From: Symbiodinium sp. CCMP2592
Lineage: Eukaryota > Sar > Dinophyceae > Suessiales > Symbiodiniaceae
Assembly (NCBI GenBank): GCA_905221615.1
Contig: CAJNDT010005999.1
Span: forward strand, 62,001-126,000
Direction of reading: 5' to 3'
DNA length: 64,000 nucleotides
Part shown: positions 11,301-20,448 of the stretch, piece by piece
Numbering within the stretch: the first letter of the stretch is position 1
How the letters are laid out: each line of letters opens with the position of its first letter
Translations under genes and position numbers: made by a program
The notes under the pieces: model-generated
The model's database searches: none
Seen by the model: only the letters and a program-made list of their open reading frames with translations
What the model was told of the DNA's origin: nothing

Positions 11301-14066
11301 ATTTATTGTTTCTACGTACATTCGTCTGCGGACGCGGAACTGGAGCTTCTGACTGTAGTCCCTGCACAGCTGCCGAAGGACCCTGAATTCCAAGCGCTTC
11401 AGGCACCTCCACTTGTAGGCCTTGACCACCAGTCACCACGGTTGGCACTTGCACCGGTTCTTGTCGCGCTAGGCCCGTAGCTGCCGAAAAGCTTCTATCA
11501 AAGCTTCGGCTTTGGCCTCGGCCCTGGCTTGTGCAACCTGAGCTTCCGCTCTGGCTTCAGTTCTAGCTTGTGCGATCTCGGCCTGATGGCGTTTTTCGCG
11601 CTCCTCATCAGCCCTTCGCCGCTCCTCCTGAGCCCGTCGCCGCTCTTCTTTGGCGTTCTGTCTTTCCTCTCTAGAACGATCCATCAAGTACTGAACGATA
11701 GCTCTTGCATCGCTGTTGCACTCTGCTTTGAGTGCAAGCGACTCTTGGCTCTGCTGCGAACCCTCCGCTGTTCTCTGCCGCTTGACCGTCTGAAGGCCAG
11801 GGACCTCAGTTGCTTGTCCCTGACTGCTCCTGTCTTTGCCTCCAAGCACCTCCACTGCTACTTCTCTCCACGACGACGGCCTGGTGCCTCCAGCTCGTTC
11901 TCTGCAGCCTCCTGGGTTTCAACTACGGCCACTGGTGGCGGTCTCTTGGCAGGTGAAAACTTTGCTGCCGTACGTCTCGCAAACGGCGACGACGAACACG
12001 AGCTTTCATGCAAATTTATCTGCTGCGTGGACAGCAACAGTCCTTGGCGGCGCAGCTGCTCTTCGTGGATTGTCTCTGGGCTCACTCCGGCTTGTGACTC
12101 CTTGTGAGACGTCTGGGAGCTCATCAGAGGACGGACGATGAGCTAGTGCAGTGTCGTGTCTCTCTGGGAGCACCCCATCTGGTATGAGCGCCCTCTGAGG
12201 AAAAAAAGGGCAGCAAAATGCAGCAAAGTGTGAGAAAGCATTAGAATCGGAATTGCATGTACTCAGAGACTGAACTACAGCTTTGAAAACCAGAAACCCA
12301 CACGGGAAGCCAAGCCCCGCACCGACGTCCAGTGCGCTGGGGTCTCGCCTGCCTAGGCACAAACGGAGGAATCGAAGATCCGACTAGATCAGCTGCAGGT
12401 GGCACCTGTAGCTGGCACGCCGATTCATCGGGTTTGATGCAGCCCAGCTTGGCGTGCTCGCAGCACCAGGCCCTTGCCACGTAGCTCTTTGAGCTGAAAT
12501 CAGCAGCGTAGTTTGTCGTGTGAGCGAAAGGTCTTTTCATTTCGAGCCTCTTCTCCAGAGGCCAACCCTCTTGCCAGTCGTGCAACCTCAGGCGGCAGAA
12601 TTCGGAAGTTCTCCCCATCGCATTGGTGAGAGTAGGCCCGAGACTCCTCAAAGCAATCGTACTTGCAGCCCTTATGCTCGTTGGAGCCTGGCACGACAAT
12701 CCACTTCGTGTCCGGGGAAAGATGTCGTAGAACTCATGTCTTGTCTCCTTGTCTCGCGTCTGACTGTCTTATCTATCTTCGCTCTGGGCCCCTGGCAGCA
12801 CCAGTGCTGTTTGGCCTTGCTCCAGGTGTCGCGGGCCGTCTTCAGCCCAGACTCGCAATCCTTGGGACCGATGGAAGCCACTGGAGGCAACCAAGTGCGG
12901 AGACGGCGGCAGTGCACTCAGATCCATGCGTAGGGTGCAGGAAGGGCTCGGTGTGAATTGCAGGCCACCTGAAAGTGTTGGCAGCACCAACCTCGGCAAC
13001 CACTTATCCGTACGACCCACGCTGGAAGGAAGCCTCAAGGCTCTGGCTCTTCCGCTGCGGGGACCAGCTGTCGTCAGAGTGGAACTGATCTTCCTGCAGA
13101 GGTTCCGTTGGGCTTTCCGTTTGCACCCCCCAACCGCCCGCCTGGCAGTGGAACTGCAGATTGTGGTTGCAGGCCGTGTCTTGGACCATGCAATGCCGGC
13201 CTTGCAGGTTGAGCATAGCTGAGCTGAGCTCTCAGGCAGAAAACACACCAGCTGGGACGGAGGCATTTTTCGTGGCATGCCTGCAGAGACGGAGGCACAT
13301 TTGCACCACTCGTGCGATCGGATGCATATACAGGTAGTCACACTCGCTGTGCAAGTACCTGCCTCCAGCATGGACGCGTGTGCAAGGGAGCACTGCAACT
13401 CACGATTGCCTGTGCCATAGCCGTCCGCCTGGCAGGTGAACACTCAAACAGCAGCCTCAGGCTGTACAGCACGAAAGCTGCTACCAGTATGGTTCTGACG
13501 GCACGAGACGCTTCAACACAGGACAGACCTTCTTGATCAGCCAGCTCTCGCAGGTCTGCATGCCACATGCCTGCTGGCATTGCAACGCAGTCGCAGAGTC
13601 TGACTTCATAATCGCACAGCCCTTTCTGGGCAGAACTCGACTTCTGGACTCTCTTTGTTAGTTTGTGAGGGGCATCTGCCGTGGCCCCGGCAGATTGGCA
13701 GCTGCCCTGGACCACCGGGAACTGCCGCGGTGCATGCCAGGACTCGGACAAGAACAGAGTCAAACTCCGGCAGCAGAGATACTTGAAAATCAAAAATGCT
13801 CGCAGCATAGGCGCCAGACAGTAGCACCAGTGGCACGATTGAGGTAGTACACCCTGCAGCTAAGCCATGCAACGCATGCCCAGAGTCATCCCGAGGGAAA
13901 GGGCCCGCCTTCCTTTTGAATCTTCCAGCTCCTGCTAAGCGTTCCCATTGCGTGCAAAAGTGGGTTTCGGCACAGCTCGTCTCATGAACTATTTCACCAG
14001 CGACGGACGAGCCTTCCACTTGGACAGCATTGATGCTGCCAGCGGCAGCAACACCAAGAGCCTCAT
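5328..14066 (-). CDS. large membrane-anchored WCC cysteine-repeat protein (multi-exon, modular)
   Basis: I see at least 13 minus-strand copies of a short cysteine module. The [WYM]CC codons lie at 12981-12989, 12795-12803, 12460-12468, 10111-10119, 9709-9717, 9466-9474, 8912-8920, 8031-8039, 7821-7829, 7483-7491, 6772-6780, 6534-6542 and 5614-5622. The unit is [YF]DC, about 6-14 residues, W[SP]xxK, two residues, [WY]CC, five residues, GC, for example YDCNSHDDWEIWSTKQKQMC and AWPRAKAQWCCEHENVGC. A Thr-rich linker (STTTTT) precedes one FDC. The last exon (5328 to about 5450) encodes IASVLAAGGLFVTLVAIATV, a membrane helix, then a short basic tail ending at a TGA (5328-5330). A possible signal-peptide exon, MRLLVLLPLAASM, starts at ATG 14066. 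Cysteine-rich exons such as LQCQQACGMQTCESW lie at 13.5-13.6 kb. The inferred product is a type I surface or secretory-pathway protein. Most internal exon borders are unresolved, and the 10.3-12.2 kb insertion may mean there are two genes rather than one. Confidence 0.6.
10345..11299. mobile_element. element with long terminal inverted repeats (foldback/MITE-like)
   Basis: The left arm 10345-10533 and the right arm 11137-11299 are inverted copies of one another. Shared blocks include the outer tip GCAGACACTCATGGAA (right arm: one mismatch), the run ACAATCACGCCAGAGAATGA continuing through GTTGCCGACTCTG, GCAGATATCGCGA, CACCGTTACATAGTGCTCAA and the inner TGGACGGCC. The left arm carries about 28 extra bases (10383-10410) after its GTAAA. 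The loop is about 600 bp and holds the minus-strand open frame 10591-11178. A short direct repeat, TGTTTCTACGTA, occurs inside the right arm and again just outside it (11268 and 11307). The structure is that of a non-autonomous DNA element or foldback element. No transposase family is recognised. Confidence 0.75.
10591..11178 (-). CDS. unknown ORF carried between the inverted repeats
   Basis: A 195-codon open frame starts inside the right inverted-repeat arm and fills most of the loop. The stretch TVNSVLSSVAAALGETPYAK followed by TFATWAEFQSAVTALEPLVG looks like genuine helical protein rather than noise. The rest is less convincing. I do not recognise a transposase, a nuclease or an RNA-binding motif. 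It could be the cargo or a decayed protein of the element, or part of a host gene captured between the arms. The start codon is uncertain because the open-frame start is not at a strong ATG context. Confidence 0.35.
   Translation of the reverse strand: MLNACQLACCGRPGTHYYSEWCDLSVWTGDLCSFMQSLVKMPIADLMAHRRRFWLPWQQTAQAAPESFRTVNSVLSSVAAALGETPYAKTKSEIPQVAVRTFATWAEFQSAVTALEPLVGVWPTTAHKTPPPNLNKRQPAPSHQHEDVSDVHRAMGVPQSAAARFVQKEVDREVPRRGMGGRVQSTPVGCGSIGT
11469..12124 (-). CDS. coiled-coil protein with charged ERRRAQEERRRA repeats
   Basis: A frame starts at ATG 12124 (MSSQTSHKESQAG) and covers 88 codons of low-complexity, Ser/Pro-rich sequence. A second minus frame ending at 11469 carries RQNAKEERRRAQEERRRADE and then AEAQVAQARAEAKAEALIEA, a long single helix or coiled coil ending in FRQLRA and a TAG. 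The two frames differ, so an intron (or a frame break) must lie around 11.85 kb. The ORF lies between WCC units 10 and 11 of the cysteine-repeat gene and just outside the inverted-repeat element. It may therefore be a separate inserted gene, an exon of the large gene, or part of a larger mobile unit. No family is identified. Confidence 0.45.
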
Positions 14067-14582
14067 GAAACCCGACAGGTCTACCCTAAGAATTTGTGGA
14101 CCACACGGTTATACCCTATAGTCAAAGCAGGAACAGGCTGTTGCTTGTCTTCGGTCTCGCCCAGCACCGGTAAGGCCTTGACGAGAGCAACCTTGAGGAT
14201 CCCATCGACGTCACCTGCCATCCGCGCCGAGGAGCCAGAAGAACCCCAGCAAACACAACACGAGAGGAACCGGGAGCCTCCAAGCTGCAAGGAAGCAGAT
14301 CATGGCATGGCGACGAAGATGTCCAGGCATGGTGGGTGCTTCTCTGCACACAAGAACGCAGACCTGTCTACTCGCGAAATGGCGCAGCCTCGTCTGATGC
14401 CACTCTGTCCGAGGGTTATGGCAGGAAGATCTTGGCTTGAAAGCTCAAGCTCAGCTCCATGAAGCTCATCGTAGCGCTCGACTTCCTCGAGCCAGAAGCT
14501 GCGGGAGGCCACAGAGTGAGTGAAGCCCAACCTTCAAGCATAAAGCGCCTACCTCGCTCTTTGACTCAAGCCTTGTTGAAAG
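14067..14582. other. spacer between sulfatase stop and cysteine-repeat gene
   Basis: Short minus-strand open frames tile this stretch, for example one reading AGDVDGILKVALVKALPVLG near 14.15-14.22 kb, which could be an exon. I cannot connect it to either neighbour. No repeat was noticed. Confidence 0.3.
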
Positions 14583-16297
14583 TCAGACCACCACTTGAGT
14601 CGAGGCCTTGTGACAGTCGGCACTGGGGCCGGGATAGTTGGGGCTGTAGAGGCAGGAGCTGCAGCGTCTTTGCAGGATGCCGTGTTGCACCCATTCCGGG
14701 CCACGACGCTCGGCATCGAACTGGGCGACCAAGCGCTGTCGCCATCGCTTCACTTGCTCGAAGCGCTCAGCGTCCTTTGACACGTCACGGGTCTCGCCCG
14801 GGTCCCGAACCAGGTCGAAAAGTTGCTCTTCGCCGCTGCAAGCGTGGAAGATAAATTTCGTGGCTCCGTCCGTCAGTGCATTCCAGTGATTCGTCTCGTT
14901 GTAACAAATGTCGTGCTCCAAGTCGACCCACTGACGCCACTTTGCCGCTCTGGCTCCGGCCGCGCCTCCTCGTCTCAAGAGCCACGTCAGTGGACGTCCA
15001 TCAAACTCTGCCTCGTGGGAGGTGTTCCATTCGCCTACCACGTCCAAAAACGTCGGATACAGGTCCCGGAGCTCGGTCACAGCCGAGATGACGCTGCCCC
15101 GATCCACGAAGTCCGCCTCCGACCGCAGAACAAGACAGTGTAAGCAAGCACACCAAACATTCGATATGCTCGTGTCATGTCAGTATGGAGCATATCGTTA
15201 CTAGTAGCTACCATAGTTTACTGCATACCGGCCTGCATGTTTTCCGGCCACCTCAGCAACAAGGGAATGTGTGCCGACCCTTCGTAGGGATAGCTCTTCC
15301 TCCAGAGGAAGTGGTCCATCTGCATGTCCCCGTGGTCTGAGGTGAAAAGAATGAACGTGTTCGCTAACATCCCGAGCTCGCCCATCAGACGCAAAATGGA
15401 ACCGATCTCTTCATCCACAAAGCTGACGCTTGCCTGATAAGACCTCCTTGCCATGGACAGGGACTCGTGATCAACCTCCCCGCACCAAGCGTCCCGACTA
15501 CCTTGGGCAGAGCATTCCTGAAAGCGCTCGTCCCAGCCGTCGCTAGCTCGCGCCGGTGGCCGAACTGGAGACGGCGTAGTGTTTAGCAGCCGAGCAGGGG
15601 GGTCGTACGGGCTGTGGGGTCGGTGGAAGGACACCTTCAGAAAGAAGGGCTGCGTATTCGCCCCAGACAAATTCGAAAGCACATGTCGTGCTGACAGGCC
15701 TGTCCAGGCTGTTGGGTGCAGCCTCTCTGAGAATTCGTACGGTGCTCCCCTCCATGAGTTCCAGTCCAAGCCGCCGCTTGCCAAAGGATCTTGCCCAGGC
15801 ATCTGCTGCTGAAACCAGCGATCATAGTCGTCAAACTCACTACCATTCTTGAAGCCGTTTCCCAGCCCGTCGTAGATTTGCAACTCACTGAATTCATGTG
15901 CGATGGGTCTGCCCGATGTCCGATTCCACCCGAAATGGTTCTTGCCAACGACAGTGGTCCGCAGACCCGCGGCAGCCATGCTTCTGGCAACCTCGTGCGG
16001 ATATGTTTCTGCGACTACCCCGTAGCCAAGCATACCATGCCTCCAAGGCGACCGACCTGTCAGAATGGCCGCACGGGCAGGAGTGCAGCTGGGAGTTGAC
16101 GAGTAATGCCTTTGGAAGGTGGCACCCTGCTGCCCCAGTGCATGGAGGTGGGGTGTCCGCACCGGATTAATAAAGTCAAAACGAAACTGGTCGGCCATGA
16201 TGAAGAGGATGTTTGGAGCTGCCGAAACACGTGGCAGCCAGGTCACCAAGGTCCAGAACGCTTGCACTGAGCTTCTCCATGGTCTACTTGGGGCCAT
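14583..16297 (-). CDS. secreted sulfatase (arylsulfatase/choline-sulfatase-like), two exons
   Basis: This is a hydrolase of sulfate esters, predicted to enter the secretory pathway. Exon 1 runs 16297-15233 and exon 2 runs 15116-14583. They join in frame to give 532 residues, a normal length for the family. Residues 1-27 form a plausible signal peptide ending VSAAP. NILFIMADQFRFDF (residues 29-42) supplies the first metal-binding Asp, although the usual DD pair reads DQ. CTPARAAILTG starting at residue 71 is the CxPxR core whose Cys is converted to formylglycine by the family's maturase. GKNHFG has Lys119 and His121. FHRPHSPYDPP (224 on) carries the substrate-side His. TSDHGD (Asp321, His322) completes the metal site, followed by RKSYPYEGSAHIPLLLRWP. 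Exon 2 opens ADFVDRGSVISAVTELRDLYPT and contains the C-terminal domain. The substrate is not predictable. Confidence 0.9.
15117..15232 (-). other. 116-nt GC-AG intron in the sulfatase gene
   Basis: Exon 1 ends ATGCAG and the next bases are GCCGGT. The intron ends CGGAG before GCGGAC. This junction keeps the reading frame (NMQ then ADFVDRG) and removes a stop. AGGC occurs at both junctions, so the splice point can slide by a few bases without changing the protein. A GT donor four bases further in is possible but does not keep frame as well. Confidence 0.7.
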
Positions 16298-16693
16298 TGC
16301 AGCTCAGGTTGCCGCGGTGATCGGGGAAAGAAGGCACTTCAACGGAGCCACAGCCAGCTGAACGGGTATCACTGAGTGTCGCTAGCATGACCTGTAGTAG
16401 AGACGGCAACCAGGAACCTCACAAGCGGGGGCCTCTTCCACCCAGCGGACGTGCTTCGGACGATGGACACCATCGAAGCAGGTTCCCCAGTCCTGCGCTT
16501 GCAAGGGGGGGAGCACAGGACACAAGACGGGCTTCCAAGAGCTCGTATTCCGTCTGGACATTCAATGCAAAGAGGGTCCACCACGGTCTGCCCTCTTGTG
16601 ATGGCCTGGAGTTGGTCGGTCAGCTTTGAAAGGCAACTATGCCAGAAGGCTCACAGCAGGAAGACAACTCCAAGGCCGGCGCGCCGCCCAGTT
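16298..16693. other. intergenic, upstream of the sulfatase
   Basis: It contains a Cys-containing minus-strand frame (16369-16584) with no recognised family. No clear promoter element can be named. Dinoflagellate promoters lack a usable consensus, and no spliced-leader acceptor could be placed with confidence. Confidence 0.3.
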
Positions 16694-17098
16694 CTATCTC
16701 CACGTGCACCTCACCTGGTGACAGCTGGCAAGGGCAAGGACGGGGAACGTCACACTTGCGCAGCATGTTTGTGCAACCTTGGCGCTTGCTCTTAGGATGA
16801 TCTCCGGGCGCAGAGCCATGGCCATGACCACCGCCTTGGCTCTCAAGTCCTCTTTGAACAGAGACTGAGACAGAGGAAGCTGTAGAGTTTCTTCTTTGTT
16901 GACCTTCTTTCTTCCTGCTATCTTTCGGGACATTGCTTCGGCAGGTGAAGAAGAGAGAGTCAACACACGGAGAGAATTGATGAGCATGTCGGTCCTTGTC
17001 TTCCGATTCTTTTTTTCGTGCGATAAAGAGGCTTCGTAAGCAGATGTGGGTTCATGTCTCGCTTGGTCGTGGCAAGCCAGCCCACCTCTTCTTGCCAA
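16694..17098 (-). CDS. unknown basic/helical exon candidate
   Basis: A minus-strand open frame reads SRKIAGRKKVNKEETLQLPL followed by FKEDLRAKAVVMAMALRPEI. The mix of basic residues and amphipathic helix is coding-like, but no family is recognised. It could be an exon of a short gene between the nucleoside hydrolase and the sulfatase, or 3' sequence of the former. Adjacent minus frames at 17183-17730 are also open and similarly anonymous. Confidence 0.3.
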   Translation of the reverse strand: MARRGGLACHDQARHEPTSAYEASLSHEKKNRKTRTDMLINSLRVLTLSSSPAEAMSRKIAGRKKVNKEETLQLPLSQSLFKEDLRAKAVVMAMALRPEIILRASAKVAQTCCASVTFPVLALASCHQVRCTWR

Positions 17099-17808
17099 TT
17101 TGCGCGTCTTAAATGCCTCCTGCCTCTCCTGAATGCTCCCCGAAATACGTCTCTCTGTTCGCTAGAGGTTGGCCATAAGTCTTCAGCACGAATGCCCTTC
17201 ACACGCCCGTTCACGTCTGAAGCCAGGGTGACAATCCAAGCTGGAATCGAAAAGACGGCACACCATGATGAGTCTTACCACTGCGTCAAAAAAACAGAAT
17301 GGGACAGACAAAGCGACTCCTACCCTACTTAGGCACCGTAAAACCAGCATGCCGTCATCAACTTGGCAAGCGGCGGGTGCAGCAACCGAACGATCAACAT
17401 GATGAAACCACCCTCGCTTGTCTCTCTCGGTTACCGTCGAGGAGGAGACCAAAGGACGGACTGAAGCATCTGTTCTTTTCGCTGCCAAGTGGCATCGCAG
17501 ATAATGGCGCCGGGCAGCGAACGCAGCTGCCAGAGACCTAAGATCTGCAGGCCCGAGCACTGTCCCTGCGCGTGTCTTCTGCCGTCTGCGCCTGTTCGGC
17601 CAGAGGCTTCCAGGCTCTGCAGCAGCGGGCTGCACAGGTCCAGGACCCAGGCAGCGAGGCTCGCCCAGCATCCAAGCTGGCCTTCCAGGAGCAGGGCCAA
17701 TCGTCTAGTCGCGTGTGCAGCCGGACTCATCCTCGACCTCGACTGCAGGAGGTGGTGGAGCGCTTCTGCACCTCAGGCAGCTCACAGCCCGAGCTGATGG
17801 CGCTTAAA

Positions 17809-17838
17809 TTTGTGTTCTCTCTCTCTCTCTCTCCCTCG
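17809..17838. repeat. CT microsatellite
   Basis: A run of CTCTCTCT followed by imperfect CCCTCGCCCTCT. It sits just 3' of the last nucleoside-hydrolase-like exon on the minus strand. Confidence 0.85.
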
Positions 17839-17934
17839 CCCTCTCTTGGGTCTCGCGCATATGGCAGGTGGGCAATGGCAGCAAGGAACTTGCCAACCTG
17901 GTGAGAGTCGAAGTGCCACACTGAAGATAAGACT

Positions 17935-19410
17935 CATCCCAGCGAGATTTGGAGCCTCAGAGTTCGAGGCCAGCAGCCTGTCCAGGTCATCGCAGTCATC
18001 GCAGTCTTGCGGTCGCCCCCACCGGGCAGCAGGGACCCACCAGCCTGTCGAAGCGCTGCCAGGGCACCGTCGCCAGCACCGTCAGCTCCCAGGATGCCAC
18101 CGTCAACCGCTGCCAGGACCTCGGAGTTCGAGCCAAGGCACGGGGATCTGAGTTCTCCCGTGCTCCTAAGGCCCCTCCTTGTCCTCCCTGGCCCCCCTTC
18201 CGTCCCAAAGCCGTCCCAAATGATGGATGAGACGCGCAGCAAAGACCTCCGCCGCAGCCTCCGGATCGGCATGAACGTTGAACTCCGTAACCTCGGGGCC
18301 CCACCCCATGCCGCCCCAAACAAAAGTATCCGTCTCAGCTTTCTCCGACAGATAAGGCACATGCACGGCCATGGTTGCCTCGTCCATTGCCGCAGCAACC
18401 CATGACCTGAAACCCAAAATTACACATCCAAGCCACGATGCGCTGCCTCGTGGCGATGTGTCCGAGATGCGAAGACTTCGGTGAGCATTTCCGGCAGCTT
18501 CGGGTTCTCTCGGAGAGCCAGAGCCAGATTCGTTAAGGGACCTCGATGCGGCTGGCACCGGCCAAAGCAGAGCCGCAAAGCCCTTAAGGCCCCGGCCCAG
18601 GGTGACCAAGATCAGACCCGCACCCTCTTGCCGCGCCCGCTGAGCCAAGGCCAGCAGCTCAGCAACAGCCCCTACAGCCCCGGTTGCCGGCAGCAGCTCC
18701 GTCGGAGGCTCCGGCGTCTGCGCATCGCCTGAGCTGACAAGACACATCAGAAGAAGGCAGAAACTCCCGTGCCCCTCGTCACCGGCCCGGCCTAAGCCGT
18801 CGTGGCCATGGAAGTGGCTGGCATCGATGGCCTTCATTCTTGCTCTCATGTCAGGGAGATGCACTGGGAGCTTGCTGCACACAAACCCTCTGGGGCATCG
18901 TGCGGTGCCAGCAAGGCAATGCGCAGCACCGTTGGCAACCAGCGGCGGGCGTGCAGGCTTCGCGGCCGCAAGGCATTTTGCCACGTTGACCGTCACCTTT
19001 GCCGGTGGTTTGCGTGGCAGAGGTGGCAGAGGTATGGAAGCGCATAATGACTCGCAGATGTCCCCGAGCCTGCTCCCGGGAACAATTTCCAAAGCAGGTC
19101 GTAATCAGCTTTAGCCTCTCAGTAGAGGCGGAACGCATCACAGGCATATTTATAATTTATCCACCCCACAACTTGCCTAACACTTCCATGTCTTTTGCAT
19201 AAGATCAAAGCCAAGCAGCTCAAAATTTGAGCTCTGGGCCAGCTGCAGTGCCATGCAGATCGCAATTGCATCATCCACACCTTCGGCAAGGCTTGAGAAA
19301 GCCCCTCCCTTGGGAAGAGTTGAACGCTCACGCCTGCGGCCGCCTGCGTCCGTGTCGATGGCGAGCCAGCGACTGCACGAGCTCTGCGAGAAGTGCACCG
19401 CCAGGGCCAT
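17935..19410 (-). CDS. inosine-uridine-type nucleoside hydrolase (IUNH), multi-exon
   Basis: Family members hydrolyse the N-glycosidic bond of nucleosides to give ribose and base, for purine/pyrimidine salvage. Exon 1 starts at ATG 19410 and encodes the start of the calcium-binding signature. Joining at 19344 and 19280 gives DTDAGVDDAIAICMALQLA, the hallmark DxDxGxDD. Later exons give LITTCFGNCSREQ, then VTVNVAKCLAAAKPARPPLV after a GC-AG intron at 18997-19069. These are followed by IDASHFHGHDGLG, GDAQTPEPPTELL, AELLALAQRA, LILVTLG then GPLTNLALALRENPKLPEML (starting near 18.53 kb, entered by an AG acceptor), VWGGMGWGPEVTEFNVHADPEAAAEVFAA, and SWELTVLATVPWQRFD. All the conserved IUNH blocks are present in order. 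The C-terminal end beyond about 18.0 kb is uncertain. The catalytic Asp and the metal-binding residues of the N-terminal block are intact. Substrate range cannot be inferred. Confidence 0.87.
18997..19069 (-). other. 73-nt GC-AG intron in the nucleoside hydrolase
   Basis: The exon ends GAGCAG, the donor reads GCTCGG and the acceptor GCAAAG is followed by GTGACG. The join gives SREQVTVNVAK in frame and matches the spacing of the family between the FGN block and the next helix. A second intron (19281-19343, 63 nt) also starts with GC (GACGCAG|GCGGCC) and ends CCGAAG|GTGTGG. Confidence 0.75.
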
Positions 19411-20178
19411 CAGGCATAGAAAAAGAGCACAGTCACACACAGTCACATGCTCATTCTTCTGGAGGATTCACTGGGTCATATGCCGAGTTCTGGATTTGAA
19501 GAGCCGGGCGCAAAGCCGAAAAGCACGGCTGCAAGGCAACCAAGATACTGCAAATCCATCGAAAGGTAAAGCAGATGAAGTGAGGGCTGCTGCAGGCTCG
19601 CTGCCTGGACCGCTGTTCCGGCAGCTCGTCCGACAGGTGAGCTACGACCTGATTTCCATACTGTACGCATGCTTCCCTCCAGCTCTGAAACACAGGTCCA
19701 TGCGCTGTGCGTTTCGAAACTTCCCTCCTGTACACCGAGCATGAAGTACGGCGGAGAGTCGTCGGGTTCGATTGCTTTCGCACAACGGTGCTTCTCCGAG
19801 GCCTGTCCTGCAACCGTTTTCCTCTTCATGATTCATGATTTCTGCCAGCCGAATGCTCGACCTGCCTACTCATTCATAGTGGTCTGTTGGGCTGTTAAGC
19901 ATTACACTAACACTACACTAACCGATGTGCCGTGGCCCCCACATTCGCTTGCAGTGATCTATGACTTTGCCTTTCTGTCGGCCTTCGATCTCTGTCGAGT
20001 GGATTGTGGTTGGCTTCGCGATTCCGCCGAGACGCAGAGTTCTATTTGCCTTGGCCCTCCGGAGCTGCACATCAAGCCGCCTCCCATGCCTCCGGATTCC
20101 TCTATACCTCTATGTCCTTGCTCCCCCCCGCCCTCCGCTCCTTCGCCATTCGTCATCTGGTGCCCTCTTCACTTGGCA
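19411..20178. other. intergenic, no recognised gene
   Basis: Overlapping short frames occur on both strands. Frames at 19669-20214 (+) and 19451-19829 (-) are open but have no family signature. A run of short pyrimidine tracts (CCCCCCCG and similar) lies at 20.1 kb. Confidence 0.3.
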
Positions 20179-20448
20179 TCAGGCGGACGACGCGACACAT
20201 TTGCAGTTATGTAAGTCTTTCGCCACCAACGAAGCATCCCCCGCAGCCAGGAGCTTCTTCAGCACCTCTCCCGCGGACCGACCACTAGCCAGCAAAGCCC
20301 CCAACAAGGCCTTCTGAAAGCTCTCTCCGCGCCTCCACCGCTTTGTCCATGGCTGCTTGTTGCTCATCACAACGAAGAGATAGACCGATAGCCAACCACC
20401 TCTCTGAAACAAACCCTTTTGCATGCTGATCACTTCAGTTGTATACAC
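20179..20448 (-). CDS. unknown helical exon candidate
   Basis: The minus-strand frame reads ESFQKALLGALLASGRSAGE then VLKKLLAAGDASLVAKDL, a strongly helical, coding-like composition. Upstream minus frames at 20435-20823 are open too. No family is recognised, and no start codon or exon border can be fixed. Confidence 0.35.
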   Translation of the reverse strand: MYTTEVISMQKGLFQRGGWLSVYLFVVMSNKQPWTKRWRRGESFQKALLGALLASGRSAGEVLKKLLAAGDASLVAKDLHNCKCVASSA

